This document shows, in pieces, positions 1-11,092 of a stretch of DNA of 64,000 nt. Below the pieces are notes generated by a model that did not search any database, had not been told where the DNA came from, and saw only the letters and a program-made list of their open reading frames with translations. Both the position numbers and the translations under genes were made by a program. The stretch comes from Enoplolaimus lenunculus (lineage: Eukaryota; Nematoda; Enoplea; Enoplida; Thoracostomopsidae). How positions within the stretch are numbered: the first letter of the stretch is position 1; the number at the start of each line of letters is the position of its first letter. The DNA is taken from NCBI GenBank assembly GCA_030248215.1, contig JASANG010001436.1, positions 1-64,000 of the forward strand, written 5' to 3'.

Positions 1-377
1 CATGGTGTTCCCAACGGTACTGAGTTATTCTTTGAACCTGAACCAATGGGCAAGTGAGAAGATCCGTTTATCACCCCAAGTGCGATGTTAAGGTTAGCGA
101 CCAAAGTTTCTTTATACCTGTCACAAACATCAGCGATACTCCGTGCCGCCTTCACGGCCTTATGCGCATGGGTAGACTGTCAGAAGACGTTGACGCTAAC
201 GAAGTCATTCTCGATCGCGAAACAGCATTATAACATGACGAATCACTGTCAACCGTTGATCAAATCAATCAAAACGACAACAAACCGTCTGTCAAAATTG
301 CAAATGTCAACCGACATGACAAACGTCAACAACGTGCTGAGCAAGTCACTCGTTTCTGTCAATCATTAAAACATCAG

Positions 378-1450
378 TTGCAACAAACATCCGACGTTGA
401 CTTGCCAGAAAAACTTAACTTTGACGATACTGATCTCGACAAATATGAGAGACAATTACTAAAGCTCATGCTGCACAACAATCGTGATTTGTTTGCACAA
501 CCAAATGAGCAAATTAATCATACCAGCCTTGACGTTAAGCATAAAATTAATATTGAACCACATGAACCAATTCAACAACGAATCTATCGAGTACCGTTTG
601 GAAAACGCGAAACACTCAGCAAAAGTATCAGAGAAATGCTTGACCAAGGCGTAATTCGTCCATCAAAAAGCCCTTGGGCATTTCAGGTTGTCTTGGCGAA
701 GAAAAAAGATGGAACCGACCGTGTCTGTATTGATTATCGACCACTCACGCATTGATGAAACTCTTGATGCGTTGAATGGCGCAAAAAAATTCTCAACTAT
801 CGATCTGCGATCTGGCTATTGGCGAGTGCCAATAAATGAGGCAGACATTGAGAAGACAGCCTTCATCTGTCATGAAGGTCTGTTCGAATTCACGTCGATG
901 CCATTTGGACATTGCAACGCTCCAGAAACATTTCAGGGCATGATGCAAATGACTCTTTCAGGTTTGCTCATGGAGTTCTGTTTGTGTTATCTTGACGACG
1001 TGATCATCTATTCGCCAACAATCTGGGATCACTATTATGACATTAACCAAGTATTTCAGCGACTACGCGAAGCTGGTCTTAAGATCAAACCCAGCAAGTG
1101 CGACTTTGCGAAAAAGAAATTATTATTTTTAGGTCATCAAATATCTGAAGACGGTATAGCGCCAAATCCTGAATAGGTTAAAGCAATTTTAGAGAGTCCA
1201 GTACCAAACACGGTCACTGATGTCCGTGCTTTTTTATGTCTCACCGGCTATTATCGTCAATTCATTAAAGACTACAGCACAATCGCAAGTCCACTTTACA
1301 ATTTAACACACGGTAAGCTTAAGAAAGTCCAACTAAAAGAACGCTGGACTATAGACTGTCAAAACGCATTCGATACATTAAAACGACATCTAACTAAATC
1401 ACTAATACTAGCGTATCCGGACTTTACCAAGCCGTTTATTCTATATACTG
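378..1450 (+). pseudogene. Element 1 pol part: reverse transcriptase region
   Basis: Reverse transcriptase remnant of Ty3/Gypsy type. Visible landmarks are the block VIRPSKSPWAFQVVLAKKKDG, the FSTIDLRSGYWRVP block, MPFGHCNAPETFQ and the catalytic block CLCYLDDVIIYS. The match to element 2's RT (YLDDVIVFS, VIQPSKSPWTSPVVLVKKKDG) supports common origin. This is a fossil pol segment and is not continuous with the integrase part. The stretch before it (1-370) is probably the protease/linker part of the same element but shows no diagnostic motif. Confidence 0.85.
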
Positions 1451-1458
1451 ATGCCAGC

Positions 1459-1491
1459 AAGAGAGATAAAAGAAAAAGAAAAAAGAAGAAG

Positions 1492-1526
<35 letters not shown>

Positions 1527-1560
1527 AACAAAAAAAAAAAAAAACTGAATAAGAAAAAAA
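1459..1560. repeat. A-rich low-complexity tract
   Basis: About 100 bases made almost only of A with scattered G, including an uninterrupted A run of more than 30 bases. It lies in the pol region of element 1. Such tracts are prone to assembly and copy-number error. Confidence 0.9.
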
Positions 1561-1872
1561 ATAACCCAAAAAAGCCTAACGAGAGAACGTCAGTAGGCAG
1601 AAATAAACTAACCGCCGCAAAAACATCAAGCAATAAAAAAAAAGAGTGTCGCAAAAAGCCAAAGCACAAACACGATCACACCTTTACGCAACAATTAAAC
1701 AAAACATCCAATCATCGCTACACAAACCCACAAAAACGTATACAACAAAGCGAATTAATGCAAACAAGACAGACAAAGATCGTATCAGAAAAGGATTGAC
1801 GATAGGAACGAAATATCGCGACCACCAATATTACCGGATGAACCGTCTGAAATTAACGATGAACCATTAGAC

Positions 1873-3795
1873 ATGGAAAGCAAAGCTCAACAATCAGCTT
1901 TGTCTATTGCTCGTGCACGTGATAGATATATAGCCGCTCATATCGACGCTGTAGAACGCAGTGATCATACATATGTTCGCGGTCCGGCTGCATTACCACC
2001 AAACGTGGTACAGCCTCCAGCACAAGGAAATTTTGTGTTGGTTGATAATAATTCAGTAGGGTGCATTGACGCCGAAAGAGCGGACAGCGCTGCTACTAGT
2101 GAAAATATTGCAGGGTGCCTTGACGCCGAAAGAGGGGAAGACACTACTGCTGGAAATAATAATAATATAAATAATAATAATAATCGCGTGCAACGACAAC
2201 AACAAGGTTTAAATGTCTATATGGAACATTTTTCGACGGTATCACCATGGGATAAAACTCAATTGGTCGACGCACAGCGTCATGACGATAAACTTAAAAA
2301 ACTGATTCAGTATCTTGAAACACAAGAAATGCCAGAAGGCATCGATCGCATCGAAAAACGATGGATCTTGGATCATGAACCATATTATGTCATATTCGAT
2401 GAAGTCTTGTTTCACATTGCAAGACCAACGCGTCCAGCAACAATTGACTTTGCCGAATTGCAAGTCGTTGTTCCTGAAAACTTGCGCCTACCGTTGCTTG
2501 AACAGTATCATAGTACCAAGTACGGTGGTCATGTAGGTGCAAAGAAGGTATTTTGTAAGTTGACGCGTAAGTTTTATTGGCCAAACTGTATGAAAGACAT
2601 TTCAGATTTTATAGAGACATGTATTCCGTGTTCTCGTTTTCGACAAGGTCCAAATCGCAAAGGACCATTACAACCAATTCAGCCAATTTTTCCGTTTCAC
2701 ATGATCGGAATCGATTTTGTAGGTCCATTGGCTGAAACACCATCTGGAAATAAATATATACTATGTGTCGTTGACTATTTCACAAAATGGGCAGAAGCGT
2801 ACGCAACGCCAGATCAAACTGCCTTGACGGTAATAAATATCATCATAAATGAGTGGATCCCAAGACATGGCGTTCCACGCATTATATTGTCTGACCAGGG
2901 ATCAGCGTTTATTTCAGAGTTATTTAAATCTGAATTGACGGAAATCGGAACGCGTATTGCATATTCAGCGCCTTATCACCATCAGGCAAACGGTTTAGTT
3001 GAGCGCTGGAACCAAACATTAGTTCGTATTCTTCGTCCGCTGTCCGAACAGTACGGTTCAGCGTGGGATACGTTGCTTAACGCTGCGTTGTTTGCATATC
3101 GCACAATTCCGCATGCAACAACAGGCCAAACACCTTATTTTATGGTACACGGACGCGATCCCAATATTCCTGGTGAAAACCAAATTTATCCGGTACAGAC
3201 AAAAGTTACACAGGACACATACGCTTCGCAGTTATTTGAGGAATTAACTCGCGCATGGGCTGAGGCTGCGTATCACATCGAACAAGCACAAATGAATTAT
3301 AAATATTATTTTGACAGGCGTGCTCGCACGCGTAAGTTTCAGGTTGGCGATCTCGTGTTGATGAAGAAAATCGAACGACTCGATCCAAAGCGAATCACCA
3401 ACAAATTTCATCCGGAGTTCGAGCGATTGTATCGTGTTGTCGATGTGAAAGATCCAAACATCAAATTGATTCCTGTTGGTACACCAAGCAGACCTCCAAA
3501 GTGGTATAATAAAAGACAATTTAAATTGTTTTCAGGTTCTGCTGAGGATTACACCAACTATGAGCGTAAGCTTAGGACTCGCCAACGCGACGCCTCAGAT
3601 AATATCGATGCATTATGCGGCACATGCAAACGCAGTTTTAACGCTGAAGCCGCACGTGGATTAAATAAAACATGGATTCAGTGCGATTATTGTCTAGAGT
3701 GGTATCATATGGAATGTGTTAACTTAACTGAGGAACCGCCGCATGCGGTCTGGCATTGCCCTAAGTGTGAGCATCTGTTAGTAGATCCACAATGA
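1873..3795 (+). CDS. Element 1 integrase with C-terminal PHD finger
   Basis: Open for 640 codons. Residues about 205-260 form the HHCC zinc-binding N-terminal domain (STKYGGHVGAKKVF ... CIPCSRFRQGPN). The RNase H-fold catalytic core follows (FHMIGIDFVGPL ... ILSDQGSAFIS ... YHHQANGLVERWNQTL, the D,D-35-E signature). The GPF-like C-terminal part ends in VGDLVLMKK. The last about 60 residues hold a C4HC3 PHD finger: CGTC, then WIQCDYCLEWYHMEC, then WHCPKC. Many Ty3/Gypsy integrases end in a chromodomain; here a PHD finger sits in that position. Known PHD fingers often bind histone H3 tails, so a role in choosing insertion sites is inferred. Residues 75-105 carry a duplicated Cys-[IL]-Asp-Ala-Glu-Arg motif and an Asn-rich run. 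Confidence 0.85.
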   Translation: MESKAQQSALSIARARDRYIAAHIDAVERSDHTYVRGPAALPPNVVQPPAQGNFVLVDNNSVGCIDAERADSAATSENIAGCLDAERGEDTTAGNNNNINNNNNRVQRQQQGLNVYMEHFSTVSPWDKTQLVDAQRHDDKLKKLIQYLETQEMPEGIDRIEKRWILDHEPYYVIFDEVLFHIARPTRPATIDFAELQVVVPENLRLPLLEQYHSTKYGGHVGAKKVFCKLTRKFYWPNCMKDISDFIETCIPCSRFRQGPNRKGPLQPIQPIFPFHMIGIDFVGPLAETPSGNKYILCVVDYFTKWAEAYATPDQTALTVINIIINEWIPRHGVPRIILSDQGSAFISELFKSELTEIGTRIAYSAPYHHQANGLVERWNQTLVRILRPLSEQYGSAWDTLLNAALFAYRTIPHATTGQTPYFMVHGRDPNIPGENQIYPVQTKVTQDTYASQLFEELTRAWAEAAYHIEQAQMNYKYYFDRRARTRKFQVGDLVLMKKIERLDPKRITNKFHPEFERLYRVVDVKDPNIKLIPVGTPSRPPKWYNKRQFKLFSGSAEDYTNYERKLRTRQRDASDNIDALCGTCKRSFNAEAARGLNKTWIQCDYCLEWYHMECVNLTEEPPHAVWHCPKCEHLLVDPQ

Positions 3796-4305
3796 CTATA
3801 TGGTCGGCATGCCTTTATGTTTAATTGCGTTTCAGTTATACACATTTTAGTTTCACAACCATTTCAGTTTCAAATAACCACTCTTTATTTTAAAATAACA
3901 AACAAATCAAAACTAAAAAATAAAATCAGTGTTATCGGTTTGCATGTGAGCATGGGACATATTAACCATAAAACTTGTCAATTTACCAAAAATTGTTGGA
4001 GCGGGTTAGGCCCTCGTCCTTATACACAGCTTGCGTTTATGTATGTATGCAGTATAATATGTTTCACTGGCTTGCTAGTTTGCATCTATCTAGCAATAGT
4101 TATCACTATGTGTGCACTTAGTTATCCACAGTTGCTAGCAATTAGCTTAGGTAGGCAATCACCAACCCAGTGTTGCTGCCCCACTAAGTGTTGCTTTTGC
4201 TATTTGTTTCAGTGCTTTAGTATTATATGCTTTATAGTGCTAGTCAACGCTAGTCGTTTCCGCTTGCTGTGTTATGTCGCTTTAGTCTTCCAACGCGTTA
4301 TAATT

Positions 4306-6357
4306 ATGGACGATGACAATCCATTTCGTAACGAGGGACCTGGCTTCGTTATTGAACGAATCCCGCGCAACGAATTGCATCCGAAACATCCAGCTCGTGT
4401 TGCAGCATATACGTTTCCTGCAAAGCAGTTTTTCGGTCGATCATTGTTCGAACCGCGGTTGGTGATCAATTGCGAACATCCGGACATGTTGGAACCGTGC
4501 ATGCAATTGTTGACCAACACACGCACCAACATCTACAGTTGTGACATCGAAGGATTCAATTTCAGCGCAAAACAGCGACGTACAATGTCCAATCTCCAAG
4601 ATCCGTTAAATGCGCATTTCATCCCGCAGTCGTGTCGTTCGTTTATACGGCCTGATTGGGCAGTTCAACCGATAATGCCGGTTTGGAATGTTCGCGCGCG
4701 CACGTTGCAAATAGCCAACACAGAAAATTTGGTTATTAATTTTGATTTTGCTGCATTTGGAACTGAGTGCCCTGACGCTCTTTATCAATTTTTGTCGAAC
4801 TCATATTACACCAAATTATGGTGGAGTTTCAAAAATGACAAAAACATGTTTAACGCTGCGTTCGCACCGGACCAGCTTATGCCAACGTCGGGCTGCCTTG
4901 ACGTCCAAAACATCGTACCAGACAGATACTCTAGTGCTAAATTAAAAGACTGTATGCGACGATACGGACTAGTCGACGAACGTGGACATACACCGTTTGG
5001 AACAGACTTACTCCGACAACTACGTTACCGCATTACGTACCGTACGCAACGAGCAACTGAAACGTACGATGAAAACAAAATCATAGAATTTTTGGACTAC
5101 GCATCACAGGACGTTATGCTACATGACTTACTAATTGGACACTACACACGATTTCGTGATAAACCACTTAACCGTAATAGTCCAAACCAAGCTTGGCATA
5201 CATGGTTGGACATGGCACGCCGCTATCTCCTACCACGCTTACATGTCGAAGCTAATCCAATAGGTAGCCTTGACGCCTTACAAAAAACAGAAGCAACAAT
5301 ACTACGACGAATGTATCAGGACTGGACTGTAAATTGCGCAGACTGGGCATCCAGGGGTTCATCCTGTATCTTTAGTGATATCGATGGGCAATTACAACCC
5401 AAACAAATACCAAACACAATGACAGATGAACAACTTATAGACTTAGCCTGGAAACGCAACATACCAGACTTTTACGAAGAGTACATAAAGGAAAAGATTG
5501 GTGACAAAGAACTTGCTGACATACCATATAACGATCTACCGGAAGATCTACAACAATCTGTTCCGTGGTATACAGACCCAGACACTGAAAAAGCACATGA
5601 CTACTACCAATCTAAGACAATACATCAAGACGATATTTCACACATTGACCAAGCAGAAAGCTTGAAACTGGAATATAAACGTTCTCCACGACGTAGACAA
5701 ATCGGCGAAGTCGCTCGTGTAACACCATTGTCACCAAAACAACAAACTGTTTGGCCACAGGAGGATCCGACAGACGAACCAGAAGAAGTAGACGAAAATA
5801 ACATACCGGTATCAACAGAACCAGGTATTCTACTGGACGACATACAGGCTAACGTCAATCCTCCGGTCCAAAAACTATCAAAGGTTGACTTTGACAAAGC
5901 ACATAGAGAGTTCTATGAAGCTAGTAGAAAACAACATGAGGAACGAGGACAAACACGTTTTTACGACTTCGATGATCCAAATGCGTCATCGTTAAGCGCA
6001 TCAATGGAAAAAGAAAACTTCTATAAGGACCCTGCGATTGCATTCACGTCGCATGGAGGGTATCCAGGACGTTTGTTCATCGCTCATGATACAACAAAAA
6101 CTGAACCTGAAGAACAAGAAGAAACAACTGAACGTACAGTAGAACAAATCCTCCAAGAGGAAGGTATCTTTACTACTGAAGAATGGATTGACAACGACGA
6201 AACAGAAGAAGTTGAAACATCGGGTGAACTAGATCCATACCAACAACAAAAGGAAATACTGAACAACCGTATACCTGAACAGACAACAACAATTGACGCA
6301 CTGATGATACTAGTGGACGAACTACACAATAAGGACTTACCGAAAAAAGACAATTGA
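4306..6357 (+). CDS. Element 1 third ORF: DEDD 3'-5' exonuclease domain plus acidic tail
   Basis: The frame is open from 3817, but ATG at 4306 (MDDDNPFRNEG) is the likelier start; 3817-4305 reads as hydrophobic, Cys-rich sequence and may be only spacer. The first about 290 residues match the RNase D/WRN exonuclease layout: SCDIEG (Exo I, D-x-E), TLQIANTENLVINFDFAAFG (the strand pair after Exo I), WWSFKNDKNMF and CLDVQNI (Exo II region) and YASQDVMLHDLL (Exo III, Y-x3-D). The same motifs in the same order occur in element 2. This family removes nucleotides from 3' ends of DNA or RNA. The rest is acidic, rich in Glu, Asp, Pro and Gln. It lies directly after integrase, where retroviruses have env. 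Function in the element is unknown. Confidence 0.75.
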   Translation: MDDDNPFRNEGPGFVIERIPRNELHPKHPARVAAYTFPAKQFFGRSLFEPRLVINCEHPDMLEPCMQLLTNTRTNIYSCDIEGFNFSAKQRRTMSNLQDPLNAHFIPQSCRSFIRPDWAVQPIMPVWNVRARTLQIANTENLVINFDFAAFGTECPDALYQFLSNSYYTKLWWSFKNDKNMFNAAFAPDQLMPTSGCLDVQNIVPDRYSSAKLKDCMRRYGLVDERGHTPFGTDLLRQLRYRITYRTQRATETYDENKIIEFLDYASQDVMLHDLLIGHYTRFRDKPLNRNSPNQAWHTWLDMARRYLLPRLHVEANPIGSLDALQKTEATILRRMYQDWTVNCADWASRGSSCIFSDIDGQLQPKQIPNTMTDEQLIDLAWKRNIPDFYEEYIKEKIGDKELADIPYNDLPEDLQQSVPWYTDPDTEKAHDYYQSKTIHQDDISHIDQAESLKLEYKRSPRRRQIGEVARVTPLSPKQQTVWPQEDPTDEPEEVDENNIPVSTEPGILLDDIQANVNPPVQKLSKVDFDKAHREFYEASRKQHEERGQTRFYDFDDPNASSLSASMEKENFYKDPAIAFTSHGGYPGRLFIAHDTTKTEPEEQEETTERTVEQILQEEGIFTTEEWIDNDETEEVETSGELDPYQQQKEILNNRIPEQTTTIDALMILVDELHNKDLPKKDN

Positions 6358-6400
6358 AGCGTCTAAGGACCCGAACGGATTCTTTAATCTAACATTTAAG

Positions 6401-6904
6401 TTGGACTTAAAGATGAAAGCTATTGCAGAACGCCTTGACGTTATTACACTCAACATGCAAGATAAGGCTAGTAAGACAACAACAAACATCGAACGACTTA
6501 AAGAACATCTTGAGGAAATGCAAACTCAAATGACAACTATGCAAAAGCGCCTTGACGCTCAGGCTAACATTGACAATACTCGAAACGCATACATTCAACG
6601 ACTTAAGGACGAAAACATGCGTTTAGAAACTGTTATTAGTGACTATAGTGAACTTTTTAAACCGCGTAACATACGTGTACCAGAAAAACTACAACAACGG
6701 AAGGCGGTAAAACGTACTCGTTCACCATCTCCAACACAGCAGACTGTTTACTGTGGTAAGAAAGGACGTATCATTACTTCTGACAAAGCACCGGCATCAC
6801 CGCGCCGATCTCTACAACCTGTTGAGAGTAGTAAAAGCCCTCAACCAACAACATCAAAATCTGCGACTGCCTTTACGGTCGACGAACCAACAACAACTGA
6901 CTAA
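6401..6904 (+). CDS. Element 1 fourth ORF: coiled coil with basic Ser/Pro tail
   Basis: Open for 167 codons. Residues about 5-95 have a heptad-like pattern typical of a coiled coil (ERLDVITLNMQDKA, IERLKEHLEEMQTQMTTM, RLKDENMRLETVI). The tail is basic and rich in Ser, Pro and Thr (KRTRSPSPTQ, SPRRSLQP). No catalytic motif is visible. It lies 43 bases after the exonuclease ORF. Element 2 has an ORF with a short coiled-coil start and a basic, Ser-rich middle at the equivalent place (16472-17260). A structural or nucleic-acid-binding role is only a guess. Confidence 0.5.
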   Translation: MDLKMKAIAERLDVITLNMQDKASKTTTNIERLKEHLEEMQTQMTTMQKRLDAQANIDNTRNAYIQRLKDENMRLETVISDYSELFKPRNIRVPEKLQQRKAVKRTRSPSPTQQTVYCGKKGRIITSDKAPASPRRSLQPVESSKSPQPTTSKSATAFTVDEPTTTD

Positions 6905-7234
6905 GTTGGACAACAAACACTGGCAGAACAGTTACCAGAACGACCACCACCAAAACCGGACTTAAAGTAAATTGACATACACACTGGCGAAATGTTGGCA
7001 CGTGAAATACCACGCCGATACCCGGACTTTGACTATCCTTTTTTCGACGGTGAACGGTTGTGGCAACAACAACAAGAACAGTTCCAATCTCACTTACCAT
7101 CTATGTATTTTTCAATGTAAGAACAACCTAGATTTAAGGACAACCAGACTGATTGGTTACGTGGACGCATCGCAGAAATTGCTAACAAATTTAAGGAAGA
7201 ACTGCAGAAAAGTCTAGCACAACGCATAACAACT

Positions 7235-7762
7235 ATGACGAACCGTGACTTTATCGACCATCTATGTGCTACAGAAGCATACTTTTTCGAAACATCACAC
7301 CAAACTGGTGTACTAGACTTGACAGACACACATTACATTGACGCGTTGCGAACACTAGCTGCATTTGTACGTGACAGAGTTATCCGCGTGATCGGACGTT
7401 GCGATCGGAACGTGAGCTTTTTACCATGGGTCGCAACAGCACCATTATCACCAGTTAAAATGGAATTATTAATGCGAACTAGTGAACGTTTTCGTAACAA
7501 CGCACAACTAATGCAACGTTTTCTACAATTACATTTTCCAGCAACAAAGTACTGGAACCAACGGCGGACATTTGATTACATGATCTTGGATTATGACGAA
7601 GCCAAAATAACTGGCCTGCCACAACAACGGTTACGTGCTATGGAACAAGAACTAAAGGACGCGACACGAATAATACGTATCGCTACGTTCCGTCACCTTC
7701 GTCCGTTAGTCGCTAAGGCGTTAGCCGCTATATGCGACTATCGGCACGAATGGACACAGTAA
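7235..7762 (+). CDS. Element 1 fifth ORF: helical domain shared with element 2
   Basis: Open for 175 codons with no family I recognise. It is rich in predicted helix and in Arg and Ala. The segment with K-Y-W-x2-R-R-x-F, a Leu/Arg-rich stretch and a final Ala-rich helix resembles the minus-strand ORF at 16022-16426 of element 2 (R-Y-W-x2-R-R-x-F in the same surroundings), which argues that the ORF was kept in both lineages. Confidence concerns existence as an element part, not function. Confidence 0.45.
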   Translation: MTNRDFIDHLCATEAYFFETSHQTGVLDLTDTHYIDALRTLAAFVRDRVIRVIGRCDRNVSFLPWVATAPLSPVKMELLMRTSERFRNNAQLMQRFLQLHFPATKYWNQRRTFDYMILDYDEAKITGLPQQRLRAMEQELKDATRIIRIATFRHLRPLVAKALAAICDYRHEWTQ

Positions 7763-8744
7763 ACCATAGCACAAAGGTTGCAAAATAGCGCCCATATTAA
7801 TTTATAAAGCCTTGACGTTTTTGTATTTTAACTAAAAACTAAACTTGACAAAACAGCCAGACACAATAATAAAACAAATCACGATTATGACGTTCATCGG
7901 ACTTGACACTATACCAATATTGTACATTATGTACAATGTCGACGTTTACACTTGATGCTTCGGCGTCGGGTACTGCCACTGTAATGCTTGAGTCTCACTT
8001 ATAGACCGGCCTCTGCAGTTGGCCTCACGAGCAACATCGCGTTGTCTCGGTTATGGTGGTTGCGGCATGCAATGTCATCATATACATAACATAGTATATT
8101 TTCACACACTATTTTACACAAAGCCTTGAGGTAATGACAATAAAACCCAAAATATTTACATTGTGCTGTTACTATAATGTGTATTATTCATAGTTTCAGG
8201 ACGTCTGCGGTCTGTGACAAATGTATCACTTGGCAAACAGTTTCATCGCGTGTTCATTATTGTTTACGTTATTTCAATGTTATTCGGTGTGCCAGTGGCT
8301 ACAATGTCAATACAACAAACCGCAGCGTCCAACGTATTATTCGTCATGTTCACGTATTACTTGTCGTTCGTTTTATTCGTTTATTGGACATTTTATGCAT
8401 TATTGGACTTATTGTTTGCAAAAAAGGTAATAAAGGACAATTGGGTTTTATTACGGGGTTTTCAGGTGCTCGGAAGAGCCAACGCATTACAATCGGGTAT
8501 CAGGTGCTCGGAAGAGCGAAGCAGGGTATCAGGTGCTCGGAAGAGCGAAGCAAACTTTTAGGGCTCTAAAACGCGAAGCCAGTCAAACCAAAGAAATAAA
8601 AACCATGAAATTAAAGAAGCAAACCCATAAACATTCGCCAAAGAACTCAAACAAACATTCCACCATTTTTTTCATTTATCTTAATATCGATGCATAACAT
8701 TTATTTCTTTCAGGTCAATCGGTCTTTGCATGTCATGGGACGGC
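7763..8744 (+). other. Element 1 3' region, non-coding
   Basis: No gene seen. It contains an AT-rich stretch, a near-palindrome around TTGTACATTATGTACAA (7920-7937) and three direct copies of TCAGGTGCTCGGAAGAGC at 8462, 8500 and 8529. It may be the 3' untranslated part or LTR of element 1, but no LTR pair is available to show this. Confidence 0.4.
8462..8546. repeat. Three direct repeats of an 18-base unit
   Basis: TCAGGTGCTCGGAAGAGC occurs at 8462-8479, 8500-8517 and 8529-8546, spaced 38 and 29 bases apart. Two of the three are followed by GAAGCA. Confidence 0.85.
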
Positions 8745-11092
8745 ATGAGCTGAGTGAGAGGGATGTCGGGTGGGGCCCCCAGTGTGTATTCTGTGCCACA
8801 CTGGTGCCCACCCTCGGCGTCCCTTGAGCTCCTAGCTATGTCGTTTCTGTGGCATGCGAATTCCAGCCGTCTCGGTCTCGATCTTAGTATCGTCATTTAT
8901 ACATAACCGGTATCTTTTTAGCCTTGCCATATTGTCTGCTCATTTGTAAAACTACTGTGCTTTAACTTTTCTGCCAAATTCTTGTCAAACCTATTTCTAG
9001 TTCTGTCAATTTCGCTTATCAGGAATTCATTGATTCGGGAGTGTAATTACGGTCGCATAGCTAGTTTAAGTGCGTAGCCGATTTCATCATATAGTGCAAA
9101 AGCATAGCGTTAGTGTCGGATAGTGTAGAAAACTGAATTCTTGCCTTGACGGAGTAATAAAAAAGTATCAGCTCGGAATCGGTATATTTTACTTAGTCAA
9201 GATAGTCATTTTTAGGCCTAGGAAACATCTACTTGTCGTACTTACAATTTGTGCCTTACTGTTATTATTGTGCCCGGACGTGATTTAAGTAGCGGTCCCG
9301 TAGGCTGTGTCTGACAGATCCTGTTCAATTTTCGCTTACATATTGCGGTTTCCCAATACTTATAATTTCTGTAGTGCTTTTCGGCCGCACGGCCCTCGTA
9401 CAAAAGCCATAATCGTCGGAAACAGGGAAAATTGGCAATTTTAGCATCAGCGGGACTAACGGGCTTGTGTCCAGTATTTTGTGTTAATTACTTGCGTGTT
9501 ACTAGTAAACCGGAGAAACTGCGCTCTGTAAACTCACACGAGTCGTAGGAGTGTCTAAATTGTGTTAAAACTGTTCCAGGATCAACCCGAAACTAGACCA
9601 TACCCGCCTTCGGATCGGTCGAAAATCCCCGTTTTTGACCAGTCCAGACCTTACAACACCGAGACCCAGACCGAGACTCCCATCCCTAGTTCTAAGCGCG
9701 AAAATTTTTTAATTATGAATTTTTAGCAGAACTAAGAAAAAATTATCATACTCTAGAAAAGACTGCCGGATTGGTCCCAATCTAAGTTATGGGAATACGT
9801 GCACCGGCCACCCAATTTTGGCGCCTTCGACAATAACAGTGGAAAAAACTGGATAATAAAATTATTGCGTTAGCTATGTAATAATAATCTGTCATAAGCT
9901 TATGTCATACAGCAAAATAAATCACTCAAGGTAGAAAGACAAATACTAATAGAACACTGCTCACTTTACTTTATAGGCTCTGTGCAATTTTTTAGCTTTT
10001 GAGAATTAGAACGAACTTTTGTGTCGCTGGCTTACGTCAGTAACTTTTCCAGCTAACGTATGTCTTATTGCATTGGTACCTTTTGTAATGCATGTCTCCT
10101 TTAATTTTCACTACCGCGTTGAATTTCACATCGGCAATTGACGCTTACATAATAACAGGTTTCTAAAATTAATGGCAGATGCATTTTTTAGATAGTCACC
10201 GATGCATAGCAAATTGTACCTAATCGAAATGATGTGCTTTTTAAAATGGCAACTGCTTTGAACAGTTGTTTTATATATAAGCGACACTGTATTGTCAATT
10301 GAAAGTAAGCAGCTGCCGATGCATACTTTGAATAATGCTACCAATCGACACATACCGTGCAAAATTAATGGGCCATCCGCGCTAAAATGCACGCACATTT
10401 GTTGAAGAATGTCCCTCTTTTGGGTGCCCGTGTTGTCCCTTCCCACTCTCTTTATACACTGTCTAGGATGTCAATATGTATTGTCTGAACCTTTAGACAA
10501 TGAATATGCTCTAGGCATAATATTTCCTCGTCCTGACATAATTATCAGGAACCGTTATTGTCCATAGTTCTTCGAAAGGGCTTAATGTTTTATGTTGATT
10601 GATGTGTGTGAATATGTATTCTGCGCAGAGCGTGTGTTTTCAAAAGTGTGCGCGTGTAATAACGTAATGTCCTGACATCCTACAGGCAACATATTTTGTC
10701 CAGAGTCCTTCCGACAGAGTGTAGACAATCAACGCAACACTACAAAAAGTGAAAGTATTCAAGTCTTAAAAATTGAAATTTAATCGAGATTTATCAGGGG
10801 AGTGTGAATAGTTCGTGATTTCGGCTACGGATTGAAACCACCAACTCCGCGTTCAGGTCCGTTTCCAATGACGCTTATTTTGGTCTAGTTCAATAAATGC
10901 AGTCGTTTTCTCTTTTATTCCCCCAGCACCGTGATAAAGCTATATACCGGTAAAGCACAGATATGACTAGACAGGTATAACAAACGATATGCTTACGATG
11001 CCGATCTTAAGTTCTCCGAAAGTGCCGAAAGTTCCTTTGTTCCAGGTACTTTCCGCATGTCAACTACGATACCTTAATCCTGTTGTTCGCAA
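8745..11092. repeat. Duplicated block, copy A
   Basis: From about 9200 on this block is nearly identical to 11885-13733, differing by a handful of single bases; the first part matches more loosely. It ends inside a copy of the element-2 LTR start (TGTGAATAGTTCG at 10803, equivalent to 13450). Apart from that LTR piece it carries no recognised gene. A TTTGGCGCC word near 9818 resembles the start of a tRNA primer-binding site, so the block may itself be retroelement-derived; this is weak. Confidence 0.85.
8761..8823. other. Imperfect GC-rich hairpin
   Basis: The arm starting GGGATGTCGGGTGGGG is largely complementary to the arm ending in CCCACCCTCGGCGTCCC, with the loop near TATTCTGTGC. A second, shorter version lies near 11590-11645. 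Role unknown; it could be a transcript structure of the neighbouring retroelement. Confidence 0.5.

Larger units (their letters stand above)
1..8600 (+). mobile_element. Element 1: Ty3/Gypsy-like LTR retrotransposon with exonuclease ORF (5' part outside window)
   Basis: Plus-strand retroelement fossil. The parts in order are reverse transcriptase, integrase with a C-terminal PHD finger, a DEDD exonuclease ORF, a coiled-coil ORF and a helical ORF. The order RT before integrase and the integrase type place it in Ty3/Gypsy. It is broken, with several breaks in the pol part, while the integrase and exonuclease parts are long and open. The 5' LTR and gag lie outside the window and no clear 3' LTR edge was found, so the right limit is approximate and it cannot be dated by LTR comparison. 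It shares its whole layout with element 2 but is clearly diverged from it in sequence and base composition (element 1 is more AT-rich). Confidence 0.85.

Noticed and set aside
3817-4305. Hydrophobic N-terminal extension of the element 1 exonuclease ORF as an envelope-like membrane protein
   Set aside because: It has hydrophobic Cys-rich segments but no fusion, cleavage or glycosylation pattern, and element 2 has no counterpart. More likely spacer that happens to be open.
10126-10446. 106-codon minus-strand frame, also at 12772-13092
   Set aside because: It starts with GTG and not ATG, matches no family and is present twice only because the whole block is duplicated.
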